Part shown: positions 33,494 through 42,457 of the stretch, piece after piece
Layout: the number at the start of each line of letters is the position of its first letter
Numbering within the stretch: the first letter of the stretch is position 1
Assembly (NCBI RefSeq): GCF_014764445.1
Contig: NZ_CP061721.1
Span: forward strand, 992,001-1,056,000
Direction of reading: 5' to 3'
DNA length: 64,000 bases
DNA from: Pseudarthrobacter sp. BIM B-2242
GTDB taxonomy: Bacteria > Actinomycetota > Actinomycetes > Actinomycetales > Micrococcaceae
The notes under the pieces: model-generated
The model's input: the letters and a program-made list of their open reading frames with translations, nothing else
What the model was told of the DNA's origin: nothing
Database searches by the model: none
Translations under genes and position numbers: made by a program

Positions 33494-34831
33494 ATGAAGA
33501 ACCTATTCCGCACAGCCGCCGTGGCGGCAGCCGCGGCCATCGCCCTCGCCGGATGCGGCGGCGGAGGCACGGCCAGCGACCCGTCTAACGTCAGTCCCAC
33601 CGGAGAGGTCAAGCCCCGGGAAATCTCGTGGCTGCTGTCCCGGCCGGCCGACGGCGCCGTCATCAACATCATGAAGAAAATCGCGGACGACTACGCCAAG
33701 GACCACCCGGGCTTCTCGCTCAACCTCATCACCACCCCGGACAGGCCTTCCTACATCCAGAAGCTTGAGACCCTGGCTGCCGCGAACAAGCTACCCGAAC
33801 TCTTCGATACCGACGCCACACCCTTCGCCCAGCAGCTGGCCAAACAGGGCAAGATGGTCGACGCCGAAAAGCTGCTCAAGTCGCTGGATGTCTACGACGA
33901 CTACCGGCCCAGCGCACTGGACTACCAGCGCTTCGACGACGGATCCCTGCACATGATCCCCTTCCAGTTCGAGCTGGAGTTCGTCTGGTACAACAAGGCC
34001 CTGTTGCAAAAGGCAGGCGTGTCCGTTCCGAAATCCCTCGACGACATTCCCGCCATGTGCACCGCCCTGCGCGAAGCCGGCATCACGCCCATCGCCCTCG
34101 ACGGCCAGGACCAGTGGCCCCTGGAACGGTATGCCGCCTACCAGCCGTTCCGCGAAGCCGGACCGGACTTCATCCAGAAGCTCAAGAAGGGCGAAGCGAA
34201 GTTCACTGACCCCGCCGGTCAGAAAACCGTGGAGTGGCTGGCATCGCTCGGCAAGGCCAAGTGCTTCCAGGACGGATTCTCCTCACAAGGCTACTCCGAC
34301 GCGCAGAACCAGTTCACGTCCGGGCAGGCAGCGATGTACAACATCGGCACCTGGGAGCTGCCAAGCCTGGCAACTGACAAGCTCAATCCTGCCGTGCGGG
34401 AGGACATCGACTTCTTCACGCTGCCCACCACCGCAGGATCCGCCACGGCGGCAAACGAGTTCGTCTCGCCGTCGGGCATTGGAATGGCGGTCAACGCCAA
34501 GACTTACGACCCGCTTGTCAGCGACTTCCTGAAGTTCGCCCTCACGAAGTACCCCGCCGAGTACGCGGCCACGGGCGCGCTTTCGCCGACGACCAACGTA
34601 GAGACGGCCGTGCCGGCCAACGCCACGCCCCTGTACAAGAAGGCCCTGGAGATGGCCAACGACCTCGGGGACAAACAGGCCATGCCGTGGGACACCCAGC
34701 TCGACCCGACCACCAACGGCCGACTGCAGCAGGAGCTCGTGCTCCTGGTCCAGGGCAACATTACGCCCGAAGAGTTCACCAGCACGATGGACAGCACCAT
34801 CGCGCAAAACGCCCCGAAGTTCTTCAAGTAA
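33494..34831 (+). CDS. ABC sugar transporter, substrate-binding lipoprotein
   Basis: This 445-aa family 1 extracellular solute-binding protein should capture the sugar outside the membrane. ATG 33494 is chosen because AAAGGAG lies 7 nt upstream and gives a proper lipoprotein signal, with a hydrophobic core ending at IALAGC (lipid-modified C21). The mature protein starts with a GGGG linker and then SWLLSRPADGAVINIMKKIADDY, with QFELEFVWYNKALLQKAG typical of carbohydrate-binding members. It follows the GH32 gene by 40 bp and precedes two MalF/MalG-like permeases. No ATPase gene is present, so a shared MsiK-type ATPase is likely. Confidence 0.92.
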   Translation: MKNLFRTAAVAAAAAIALAGCGGGGTASDPSNVSPTGEVKPREISWLLSRPADGAVINIMKKIADDYAKDHPGFSLNLITTPDRPSYIQKLETLAAANKLPELFDTDATPFAQQLAKQGKMVDAEKLLKSLDVYDDYRPSALDYQRFDDGSLHMIPFQFELEFVWYNKALLQKAGVSVPKSLDDIPAMCTALREAGITPIALDGQDQWPLERYAAYQPFREAGPDFIQKLKKGEAKFTDPAGQKTVEWLASLGKAKCFQDGFSSQGYSDAQNQFTSGQAAMYNIGTWELPSLATDKLNPAVREDIDFFTLPTTAGSATAANEFVSPSGIGMAVNAKTYDPLVSDFLKFALTKYPAEYAATGALSPTTNVETAVPANATPLYKKALEMANDLGDKQAMPWDTQLDPTTNGRLQQELVLLVQGNITPEEFTSTMDSTIAQNAPKFFK

Positions 34832-34838
34832 TCACAGC

Positions 34839-34860
34839 GGTGGGGGCTGCGGCCCCCACC
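34839..34860 (+). terminator. Intercistronic hairpin after the binding-protein gene
   Basis: The stem GGTGGGGGC / GCCCCCACC (9 bp) has a TGCG loop and no T-run. It lies between the binding-protein stop and the first permease. Such hairpins stabilise the upstream mRNA or weaken read-through, so that binding protein exceeds permease. Confidence 0.7.
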
Positions 34861-34873
34861 CGAAAGGCCTGCC

Positions 34874-35755
34874 ATGCTTCCCAATAGGTCACGACTCTCT
34901 GTCCTGGTCTTCCTGCTCCCGCCCCTGCTGCTTTACGGTGTCGCGGTGCTGTTCCCCATCATGCAGTCGCTGTTCCTGAGCTTCTTCTCCTGGAACGGCA
35001 TCAGCGACATGGAGTTCGTAGGGCTCGCCAACTATGTACGGATGCTCACCGCTGACGACATTTTCTGGCGCTCCTTCTTCAATGCTCTCGGCTATCTGGC
35101 CATCTGCCTGGTCCTGCAGCTTGGCGGCGCACTGGTGGTGGCCAGCCTCCTGACCTCCATGCGGCGCGGCCGGGACCTGATCAAAACCCTCTACCTCCTG
35201 CCCGCGGTGATTTCCACCGTGGCCATCGCCTTCCTGTTCGTGCGCATCTACTCGATCGAGCCAGTGGGGCTCCTCAACCAGCTCCTGCACTGGATCGGAC
35301 TCGGCGCCCTGGAACGTCCCTGGCTCTCGGACATCAACACCGTCCTTGCCGCGGTGTCGGCCCCGGAAGGCTGGCGGTTCACCGGCCTGTACATGCTCAT
35401 CCTGTACGCGGCGCTGCTGTCCGTCCCGCAGGAGCTTGAGGAAGCCGCCCGCCTCGACGGCGCCTCGCGGTGGCAACTGTTCACCAAGATCCGGTTCCCG
35501 CACATCATGCCCGTCTGGATCACCACCACCATCATGGCAACCACCTACGGCCTGCGCGGGTTCGACATCCCGTACCTCATGACCAACGGCGGCCCCGGAC
35601 AGTCCTCGGAGTTGCTGACCACGTACATGTACAAGACGGCATTCACCAGCACCGACTTCGGATACGCCAGCACTATCGCCGTCTTCATCGTCGTCGAATG
35701 CCTGGTCGCCGTCGGACTCATCCTCTTCATGCTCAAACGAAAGGCGGACGCATGA
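34874..35755 (+). CDS. ABC sugar transporter permease (MalF/UgpA type)
   Basis: This 293-aa inner-membrane permease has six predicted helices, the first at LSVLVFLLPPLLLYGVAVLF. The EAA loop that contacts the ATPase is EEAARLDGASRWQLFTKIRFP (about 194-214), the standard signature. The ribosome binding site CGAAAGGC lies just after the hairpin. The last four bases overlap the next permease (ATGA). The substrate is inferred from the GH32 context to be a fructoside or fructan oligomer. Confidence 0.92.
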   Translation: MLPNRSRLSVLVFLLPPLLLYGVAVLFPIMQSLFLSFFSWNGISDMEFVGLANYVRMLTADDIFWRSFFNALGYLAICLVLQLGGALVVASLLTSMRRGRDLIKTLYLLPAVISTVAIAFLFVRIYSIEPVGLLNQLLHWIGLGALERPWLSDINTVLAAVSAPEGWRFTGLYMLILYAALLSVPQELEEAARLDGASRWQLFTKIRFPHIMPVWITTTIMATTYGLRGFDIPYLMTNGGPGQSSELLTTYMYKTAFTSTDFGYASTIAVFIVVECLVAVGLILFMLKRKADA

Positions 35756-36663
35756 CCGCGCCAGCAGCTCCGGTTACCAGGCCCATGACTGTCTCAGCCC
35801 CACCACCCAGCCAGCCGCCGTCGCGCAGGCGGCCCAAGCCCAGCCTCCACGGCACGTTGTCAAAGGTGATCATCGCCCTCATCGTCATCGTGCAGGTCTA
35901 CCCTCTGGCCTGGCTGTTCATCACCAGCCTGCGCACGGAGCACGACTTCGCCACCGGCGATCCGTTCGCACTCCCGAAGGCGATAACCTTCGAAAACTAC
36001 GCCCGGGCCTTCGAGACCGGCAACCTCGGAATGAACATCCTCAACAGCTTTATCGTCACGATGGGCGCGAACGTCCTGATTGTGCTGCTGGGAATGATGG
36101 CCGCCTACGCGCTCCAGGTCCTGGGCTTCCGGTTCAGCAAGTTCGTCCGGGGCCTGTTCCTCATCGGCATCATCGTGCCCGTCCAGATCGCGCTGGTACC
36201 GCTCTTCATCGACTACGCCACGATCAACCTGCTCGACACCTACCAGTCGATGATCATCCCACTGGCTGGCTTCGCCCTTCCGATGTCGATCTACCTCTTC
36301 TGCTCCTTCTTTGAATACATCCCGCGGGAAACATACGAAGCCGCCTCTCTTGACGGAGCAGGACCCTACCGGATTTTCGGACTCATCACCCTGCCCCTGT
36401 CCTTGAACACCGTGGTGACAGTTGTGCTGGTGAACAGCATCTTCATCTGGAACGACTTCATCTTCGCCAACACCTTCGTCCTCTCGGAGGGGCTGAAGAC
36501 GATCCCGCTGGGCCTGCAGAACTACATCGGGGCCATGGGCAAGACCGACTGGACCGCCACGTTCGCCGCCGTCTGCGTCACCATCACACCCCTGCTGCTG
36601 GTGTTCCTCGTGCTGAACAAAGCCATGATCCAAGGCCTGGAGAGCGGGGCGACGAAGGGATGA
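35752..36663 (+). CDS. ABC sugar transporter permease (MalG/UgpE type)
   Basis: This is the second permease, 303 aa from ATG 35752, which overlaps the previous stop by four bases. A Pro-rich cytoplasmic N-terminus (about 40 residues) precedes six membrane helices. The EAA loop reads YEAASLDGAGPYRIFGLITLP. With its partner it forms the membrane channel. No ATP-binding subunit is encoded nearby. In actinobacteria this is usual for CUT1 importers, which share the MsiK ATPase. Confidence 0.92.
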   Translation: MTAPAAPVTRPMTVSAPPPSQPPSRRRPKPSLHGTLSKVIIALIVIVQVYPLAWLFITSLRTEHDFATGDPFALPKAITFENYARAFETGNLGMNILNSFIVTMGANVLIVLLGMMAAYALQVLGFRFSKFVRGLFLIGIIVPVQIALVPLFIDYATINLLDTYQSMIIPLAGFALPMSIYLFCSFFEYIPRETYEAASLDGAGPYRIFGLITLPLSLNTVVTVVLVNSIFIWNDFIFANTFVLSEGLKTIPLGLQNYIGAMGKTDWTATFAAVCVTITPLLLVFLVLNKAMIQGLESGATKG

Positions 36664-36701
36664 CGGCCACGGCTGATGGATATACTCCTGAAGGAGGACA
36701 G

Positions 36702-37781
36702 ATGATTTCGCAGGCGAAAAATTCAGGCAACGCGGCCACCCCCGACGTCTCTGTCAGGACAGGCCGCGCCCATCCGGTGACCCTCCGCGATGTTGCTGAA
36801 GCAGCCGGGGTGTCCACCGCCACTGTCTCGCTGGTCATCAACAAGAAGAAGAACGCCCGCATTGCGGACGAGACGCGTCAACGCGTCAGTGATGCGATCC
36901 GGCAGCTCGGTTACCGGCCCAACGCGATGGCCAAGAACTTGGTCAGCGGCACCTCACGGTTCATCGGGCTGGTGGCAGACGGCGTGGCCACCACCCCCTT
37001 TGCCGGCCAGATCATCCACGGAGCCCAGGACGAAGCCTGGAAAAACGGGTACGCCCTGCTCATCGCCAACACCGAAGGCAACCGCGACCTCGAAAAGGAC
37101 GCCATCGCCATGATGCTCGAATACAAGGTGCGCGGCATCCTCTACTCGACGTGGTTCCACCGGCCCACAGACATCCCGGAAACACTGCGCGAGGCGGACT
37201 TCGTCCTGGTCAACTGTTTCTCCCCAGAGCCGGGGGCCGCCCGAGCTGTGGTACCGGACGAAGCACAGGGCGGGCAGTCGGCCACCGAAATCCTGCTCCG
37301 CGGCGGGCACGTACGGATCGCATTCATCAACACCACCACCCCCGCCCCAGCCAGGGACGGACGGCTCCAAGGCTACAAGGAAGCACTGGAAGCTGCCGGA
37401 ATTCCCTTCGACCCCCACCTGGTCCTGGAAGCCTATCCGGACCAGGAGGGCGGATACGGCGCAACGGAAGAACTGCTCAAACGCAACGTCACCGCCGTGT
37501 ACTGCTACAACGACCGCATGGCCATGGGCCTTTACGACGGCCTGCGGGAAAACGGGCTGTCCATCCCGGACGACATTGCCGTAGTTGGGTTCGACAACCA
37601 GGAAGTCATCGCCGCCCACCTCCGGCCTCCGCTGTCCACAGTGTCACTGCCACACTACGAACTCGGGGCGGCAGGCGTGCGCATGCTGCTGGGTTTGGAC
37701 GAGGCCCCCACCGACTCCGCAGTGAAGATCATGTGCCCCACTGTTGAACGCGCCTCCGTGGCTGCGCACTCGCCCGCGTAG
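36702..37781 (+). CDS. LacI-family repressor of the fructoside operon
   Basis: This is a 359-aa LacI/GalR regulator. ATG 36702 is preferred because AAGGAGG (36691-36697) lies 4 nt upstream; ATG 36660 overlaps the permease stop and is an alternative. The HTH reads TLRDVAEAAGVSTATVSLVIN (about 27-47), with hinge RPNAMAKNLVSGTS. A periplasmic-binding-protein-like sensor domain follows, with FDNQEVIAAHLRPPLSTV near the end. It is the last gene of the operon and very likely binds the three operators before the first GH32 gene, with a fructose-containing sugar as inducer (inference). Confidence 0.9.
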   Translation: MISQAKNSGNAATPDVSVRTGRAHPVTLRDVAEAAGVSTATVSLVINKKKNARIADETRQRVSDAIRQLGYRPNAMAKNLVSGTSRFIGLVADGVATTPFAGQIIHGAQDEAWKNGYALLIANTEGNRDLEKDAIAMMLEYKVRGILYSTWFHRPTDIPETLREADFVLVNCFSPEPGAARAVVPDEAQGGQSATEILLRGGHVRIAFINTTTPAPARDGRLQGYKEALEAAGIPFDPHLVLEAYPDQEGGYGATEELLKRNVTAVYCYNDRMAMGLYDGLRENGLSIPDDIAVVGFDNQEVIAAHLRPPLSTVSLPHYELGAAGVRMLLGLDEAPTDSAVKIMCPTVERASVAAHSPA

Positions 37782-37808
37782 CATGTAGCCCGCCGTCGTC
37801 CCCTACCA

Positions 37809-37852
37809 AACGCTCTCTCATTTAATGCGGCTTTTCGGCGAACGCTCTCTCA
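37809..37852. repeat. Short direct repeat (AACGCTCTCTCA)
   Basis: AACGCTCTCTCA occurs at 37809-37820 and 37841-37852. Each is followed by a TTTCGGCG segment, so the unit is about 32 bp. The repeat lies between the lacI-type gene and the truncated hydrolase, and overlaps the end of the latter. Confidence 0.6.
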
Positions 37853-38386
37853 CTTGCGCTGGCGTCTTTCGGCGAGCCGCTGCAGCTGCCATTGATGCAC
37901 TTCGGGCAGCCAGTCAAGCGGGGCCGAAGGGCCGACGCGCACGTCGTCGGGAACACCGCCGTCGTACAGTGCTTCCACGTATGCGCGGTCCTGCCTGATT
38001 CGCGCCCGCAACTGCCCAGCCCCGCCCACCGAGCCGTGACCGGGAACGACGGCAACGACGTCGTCGGCCACGCTCTCGAACAGCCGCAGCGCGGCGAGGT
38101 AATCTTCAATCGGATTCGCGGCCTGCAGGTCGAGGAACGGCATCAGGATGTCAGACAGCATGTCGCCGGCGACGAGGACGCCGCACTCCTCGATAAGCAG
38201 CGCCGCATGGCCCGGGGCGTGGGCCTGATGCTCGATGATGCGGACTGTCGGGCCATCCCAAGGAATCTGCGGAGCCTCGGCGGGCAGACCGGTAGTGAGA
38301 CCGAGCAGATCCATCGGGATGTCCTCGGCGTACTCCGGCCGCAGCCCCTCAGCGATGCTGTCCTTCCAGTCCGGGTTCGCCAGCAC
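37850..38386 (-). pseudogene. Truncated metallo-beta-lactamase-fold hydrolase
   Basis: About 178 residues are readable. They carry the C-terminal half of an MBL-fold enzyme: HQAHAPGHAALLIEECGVLVAGDML (metal ligands H and D) and VVAVVPGHGSVGGAG (final His). The N-terminal HxHxDH metal motif, normally about 60-80 residues upstream, is missing. The frame is closed by a TGA about 85 bp before the first possible start. I read it as an N-terminally deleted remnant. A frameshift near 38400-38450 could also explain it. A functional short form is unlikely because half of the metal site is gone. Confidence 0.65.
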
Positions 38387-38519
38387 ATCCCGGATCGAAG
38401 CCGCGCAGCGGGCTGTACCGTACCGGGGCGGGTCGCCGAGGTCCGGGCGCCAGATTCAGCATGAAGTGCCTTCCGTTGGTAGGCTCCCGGGACTGCCCCG
38501 GACGGGACCGCCGCGCCGC

Positions 38520-39245
38520 CTACAGCGTCGCGGGAACTGCGCGTCCCGGGAACAGCGTGGAGTACTGCTTCCGGTACATCCGGCGCCCCACCAGGCGGTA
38601 GGCAAGGCGGACAGGCAGCGGGATTTCCTTGAACAGTTCCTTTTGGTCTGCGGGCGGATTCGTGGCCAGCACCATGCCTAGGTAGCCCACCAGGAACTTC
38701 CTGTCGACCTGGTTGATCCCGTGCTGCCCGACGCTGCTCATTTCCTTTTCAGTCATCACCCTGTCCACGGCGGGCATCACCTCGGTGACCTCCCGGCGCA
38801 AATGCACGTTCAGGACAGCCGACAGGTCTTCGTAACGCTCAGCCAGTTCCTTGCCGGTCTCCGCGTCCGCCGTTGCCATCCACTTCAGGCGGAGCGGCTC
38901 GATGACCTTGAGCCTGTCGGTGACCTGCCTGTGCTGCGCGAGCATCTGCTCAATGTGCAGCGCGCACGCCGGTGCCCGTTCCCCCAGCGGCGGGTACATC
39001 AGCAGGTCCTCGCCCTCGTGGTGGATGTGGAGCACCATGTCGAAATTCCCCAGCACCTCGCCGACGTAGGCAGCGCGGGCGGTGTCGCCCGGCGCGGCGG
39101 AACGGACAAGGCCGGGCGCCTCGCTGTATGCCCAGAGTAAAAAGCGGTGAATGCGCCGCATGCCCGCGGTCCCGGTGCACAGGACCGGCCCCGGCGGCAA
39201 CGGGGCCGCGGTCTCGCCGGGCTGCATGGTGAAGAAGTCGGTCAT
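38520..39245 (-). CDS. Hemerythrin/HHE-domain protein
   Basis: This 241-aa helical protein starts at ATG 39245, with AGGGGC upstream; a GTG at 39263 is possible. The HHE cation-binding pattern is visible in IHRFLLWAYSEAPG, FDMVLHIHHEGEDLLMYPPL, IEQMLAQHRQVTDRL and LSAVLNVHLRREVTEVMP, with His and Glu spaced as in four-helix di-iron proteins. Such proteins bind oxygen, NO or iron and are often linked to redox stress. No partner gene is adjacent. The final 50 residues (VRLAYRLVGRRMYRKQYSTL) are basic and common to actinobacterial members. Confidence 0.8.
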   Translation of the reverse strand: MTDFFTMQPGETAAPLPPGPVLCTGTAGMRRIHRFLLWAYSEAPGLVRSAAPGDTARAAYVGEVLGNFDMVLHIHHEGEDLLMYPPLGERAPACALHIEQMLAQHRQVTDRLKVIEPLRLKWMATADAETGKELAERYEDLSAVLNVHLRREVTEVMPAVDRVMTEKEMSSVGQHGINQVDRKFLVGYLGMVLATNPPADQKELFKEIPLPVRLAYRLVGRRMYRKQYSTLFPGRAVPATL

Positions 39246-39397
39246 TTGCTGGGCCCCTAACACTCGTTACGGCTGACCAGGACCCCTCCCCGGCAGCATC
39301 GTATCGCCCGGCCCTCACGGCGCACAACGGGAGACGGCTTCCGACGGCGGTCGTTCGGCCTGCATGGGGCGGGTGGTCGGGCACCCTTTGCCTTTCC

Positions 39398-40834
39398 TCA
39401 TTTCCTTCCCGGGCAGCTGGTTCGTTTTGGCGTCTCAGACGGACAGTAGTCCGCAATCTGTGCCAGGTATCCGTAGTACTGGGAGCCTGTCGGGCGCAGC
39501 GGGTCGCCTACGAACCCGAAGTCGGCGTTTACCGCGTTATATGCCTCGGTCTGAGTCAGGAATTGGTCCATGACTTCCTTGCCGGAGCCCTTGCAGGCTT
39601 TCTTGCTGATGCAGAGCGCCACAGCACCGGCTACGGCTGGGCTGGCGAAGCTCGTCCCGTGATCGACGGAGTACCCGCCAGGCGCAGTAGAAGCCATGCA
39701 AACCCCTGGAGCGGCTAATGTGTGGCGCTTGTCGGCCGGTTGTGTGGCGAAGTTGGAGAAAAAGGCGGCATGGTCATCGGATTGTCCCGCCGCACTCCAG
39801 TCCACAGATGCGCAGACAGGCGGCGCTGCTAGTCCTCCCGGGCGTCCATCGAAGTCAGCCATGGCCGTTACGGTGAGGACCTCGTCATACGCGGACGGAA
39901 CAGATGCCGCAATGTCGGCGCTCTCGTTACCCGCCGCTACCGTGTAGGTCACGCCGGCCTCAACCGAGCGGCAGATGGCGTGGTGAAAGGGATCGACACC
40001 AGCGCCGCAGTTCCCCAGATCAGTCGCCGGGCCGGTGATGCTCATGTTCGCGACTGAGATGTCGTTACGCGGGTCCTTGTCCTTTTGGGTGGACGTTACC
40101 CAGTCTACAGCGCAGAGGAGGTTTGCTTCTGGAATAGTGCCGGCGTCGTCGACGACCCGGACGGACCAGAGCGGCGTACCTGCAGCTGCCCCGATGATGC
40201 CGATGCTGTTGTTCTTGGCCCCGATGATGCCGGCAACCATTGTTCCGTGCCCGAAGGGGTCGACGGGGGCGACTGTGACTGGTGAACCGGACTGGCAATC
40301 CACACCGCCGCGGACATTGAGATCAGGATGGGTGCCGTCGATGCCGGAATCAATGACGGCGGTGTTCACCCGGACGGAGTTGTGTCCGTCTTCAGCCGTG
40401 GCATCGTCCAGGGTTTGGCCCATCCGCTGCCACCAGAAAGGGGCAAGCTCGGTATTCGGCGCCGGGTCCGGGGGGCGGCGAAACTCGCGACCTGAGGAAA
40501 CGAAATCGACGGTCGGGTCTGTGGCCAGGCTTTTGGCTTCAGGAGCGCTCATGCTTGCCGCATATCCGTTAAGTGCGTTCTTATAAGTCCGCGATGGTGC
40601 GAAGCCGAACTTCTTTCCGTGGGTCGCGGCCACGGTATCTGTGTTCTGAGCCCCGTCCTTCAGTACCACGATGTAGTTTTGCTCTGGCTCGGCGGCTGCT
40701 GCCGGTGCGGCGGTGGCCACGCCACCTCCTGTCACTGCGATCATGGCTGCCACCATAATCATCGCTGGCCTTTTGTAACCTTTCGCCGCTGGCCGTGACC
40801 TTCTAACGAGGGGAAATGGCACATTGCTGAACAT
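39398..40834 (-). CDS. Secreted subtilisin-like serine protease (S8)
   Basis: This is a 478-aa subtilase. An N-terminal signal (hydrophobic core about 25-45, likely cleavage near AAAAEP) is followed by an inhibitor I9 propeptide (YIVVLKDGAQNTDTVAATHG to DPTVDFVSSG, about 54-115). The peptidase domain has catalytic D162 (AVIDSGIDGTHPD), H196 (GHGTMVAGI), oxyanion N303 (AAGNES) and S395 (GTSFASPAVAG). It probably acts outside the cell as a degradative protease. It lies in a tail-to-tail position with small ORFs of no clear meaning. Confidence 0.92.
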   Translation of the reverse strand: MFSNVPFPLVRRSRPAAKGYKRPAMIMVAAMIAVTGGGVATAAPAAAAEPEQNYIVVLKDGAQNTDTVAATHGKKFGFAPSRTYKNALNGYAASMSAPEAKSLATDPTVDFVSSGREFRRPPDPAPNTELAPFWWQRMGQTLDDATAEDGHNSVRVNTAVIDSGIDGTHPDLNVRGGVDCQSGSPVTVAPVDPFGHGTMVAGIIGAKNNSIGIIGAAAGTPLWSVRVVDDAGTIPEANLLCAVDWVTSTQKDKDPRNDISVANMSITGPATDLGNCGAGVDPFHHAICRSVEAGVTYTVAAGNESADIAASVPSAYDEVLTVTAMADFDGRPGGLAAPPVCASVDWSAAGQSDDHAAFFSNFATQPADKRHTLAAPGVCMASTAPGGYSVDHGTSFASPAVAGAVALCISKKACKGSGKEVMDQFLTQTEAYNAVNADFGFVGDPLRPTGSQYYGYLAQIADYCPSETPKRTSCPGRK

Positions 40835-41242
40835 CGTGGCTCCTTGTCTAAGAACCTGTCCAGCACACCAGATAACAAAGTCATCGATCCCACGAGTTCA
40901 AGGTGGCTGTTGTCACAGGCTCTAAACAGGGGCGTTTCCCGTGAACCGGCTGGATTTGAAATTGTGCCGAACGGGCTCGTACTTGCCGCTCCGGTCCGAA
41001 GTCTCAGTACACAGTCGCTTGAACGCGGGATCAAGAGTGGGGTCTACTCATTCTTGGAATGCGGAGGTTAGGTAGTTCTGCATTATTCGCGGCTTCAAGC
41101 CAAAGCTGCAGGGCAAAGTTATTGACCAGCTTCGGCTGCGTGAACTCGTTCAACGCACCCAGCAGTCCACGTGTGGTTGACGTACAGGCCGCCGGGTCAA
41201 AGTCGGCGCCCTGCGGACCCTGTTCTGTTACAGTCAGGCCCC
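40835..41242. other. Intergenic, 408 bp, no gene seen
   Basis: This is the space between the divergent subtilase and racemase-like genes. It contains no convincing reading frame, repeat or RNA. It must hold both promoters, but I could not assign boxes with confidence. Confidence 0.5.
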
Positions 41243-41929
41243 ATGAGCGAACCCCGCCCCGACGGCCCCGGAACTGTCGGCTTCCTCCACACGGCGCAGG
41301 TCCACGTAGAGACGTTCGAGGCGCTGTCCCGGGAGCTCATTCCCGCCGCCCGTACGGTCCACCGGGTGGATCCCGAAGCACTGGAGCTTGCCAGGCACGA
41401 CGGCGCACGGGAGCGCGTGCGCGCCGTCGTCGCCGGGCACCTTTCGGAACTCCGCGAGGCAGGGTGCGAGGTGGTCCTGTGCACCTGCTCAACGCTGGGC
41501 GGGATCGCGGAAGGGCTGTCCGAAGACGGTCTCGACGTGATCCGGATCGACCGGCCGATGCTGCGCCGCGCCGTCACCCTCGGCCCGCGTATTGGCGTTC
41601 TCGCGGCGCTGACAAGCACCGTGGAGCCGACTACACAGGTTCTTGCCGAGGAGGCTGCGGGAGCCGACGTCACCGTGGAGGTCAGCGTCGTCGACGGCGC
41701 GTGGGATGCCTTCCTCAGGGGAGATGCGGAGGACTACCGCTCCCGCGTCACGAAGGCGGCGCGCATGCTCTCAAGCCGCTGCGACGTCGTCGTCCTCGCC
41801 CAGGCGAGCATGGAACCTGCGGCCGCACTACTGACCGGGCTCAGAACCCCTGTCCTGACCAGCCCCCGTTCCGCCGTCGAAGCGGTTGCCGCAGTTATCC
41901 CGTCCCGCCGCCGGGGCGGCTCCGAATAA
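41243..41929 (+). CDS. Aspartate/glutamate racemase-like protein
   Basis: This 228-aa protein starts at ATG 41243. The two halves carry the paired cysteine-region motifs of the Asp/Glu racemase superfamily: EVVLCTCSTLGGIAEGL (about 77-93; Cys in CTCST) and DVVVLAQASMEPAAALL (about 185-200), where the second Cys is replaced by Ala (AQAS). One catalytic cysteine is therefore missing, so true racemisation is doubtful. A related activity (decarboxylase, isomerase or hydantoin-type) is possible. The gene is followed 18 bp later by the DUF2087 gene. Confidence 0.72.
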   Translation: MSEPRPDGPGTVGFLHTAQVHVETFEALSRELIPAARTVHRVDPEALELARHDGARERVRAVVAGHLSELREAGCEVVLCTCSTLGGIAEGLSEDGLDVIRIDRPMLRRAVTLGPRIGVLAALTSTVEPTTQVLAEEAAGADVTVEVSVVDGAWDAFLRGDAEDYRSRVTKAARMLSSRCDVVVLAQASMEPAAALLTGLRTPVLTSPRSAVEAVAAVIPSRRRGGSE

Positions 41930-41947
41930 CAGTTGGAGGTGGAGGCA

Positions 41948-42457
41948 ATGAACGGACCCGCCGGTCACAGCGGACCGCACTGGCGCCGGGTGATGGCGGC
42001 GCTCGCCAACCGGGATGCGCGGACCGCGTACGCGCAGATCGTGCTGAGTGAGGACGTCCTTGCCGACGCGAAGGAGCAACGCCGGGACCGGGCACTCGCC
42101 GTACTGCTGGACGCGGGGCTGGTGGAGCGGACGGGAGGCAACACGTTTCAAGCCTCCGAGACGATCTTCCACAACCTCCTGTCCCAGCAGCCAAAGCGCC
42201 AGCCGAAGACCGGGGTGCACCGCTTCCTGCGCCTTGGCCGGATTGACAGGTACCCGGCCAGCGCGACGGACCGGCGCGAACTCCTGGCGTGGATCGTGGG
42301 CGAAGCCATCCAGCCGGGGGAGGACCTCACCGAGAGGCAGGTCAACGAGCGGCTGCTGAGCTACACGGACGACGTGGTGCTGCTGCGCCGCTACCTTGTG
42401 GACTTTGGGCTGCTGGAGAGGACGGCGTCGGGGTCCTCGTATTCCCGGCCCATTTAG
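41948..42457 (+). CDS. DUF2087-domain regulator-like protein
   Basis: This 169-aa protein starts at ATG 41948, after two GGAGG boxes (41935-41939 and 41941-41945). The N-terminal half looks like a winged helix (AALANRDARTAYAQIVL, RALAVLLDAGLVERTGGNTF). The C-terminal half has the DUF2087 pattern, with FLRLGRIDRYPASATDRRELL, TERQVNERLL and RRYLVDFGLLERTASGSSY. DUF2087 is usually fused to ArsR-like HTH domains. It lies 18 bp behind the racemase-like gene, so the two are probably co-transcribed. It overlaps the end of the HNH gene on the other strand by four bases. Confidence 0.78.
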   Translation: MNGPAGHSGPHWRRVMAALANRDARTAYAQIVLSEDVLADAKEQRRDRALAVLLDAGLVERTGGNTFQASETIFHNLLSQQPKRQPKTGVHRFLRLGRIDRYPASATDRRELLAWIVGEAIQPGEDLTERQVNERLLSYTDDVVLLRRYLVDFGLLERTASGSSYSRPI

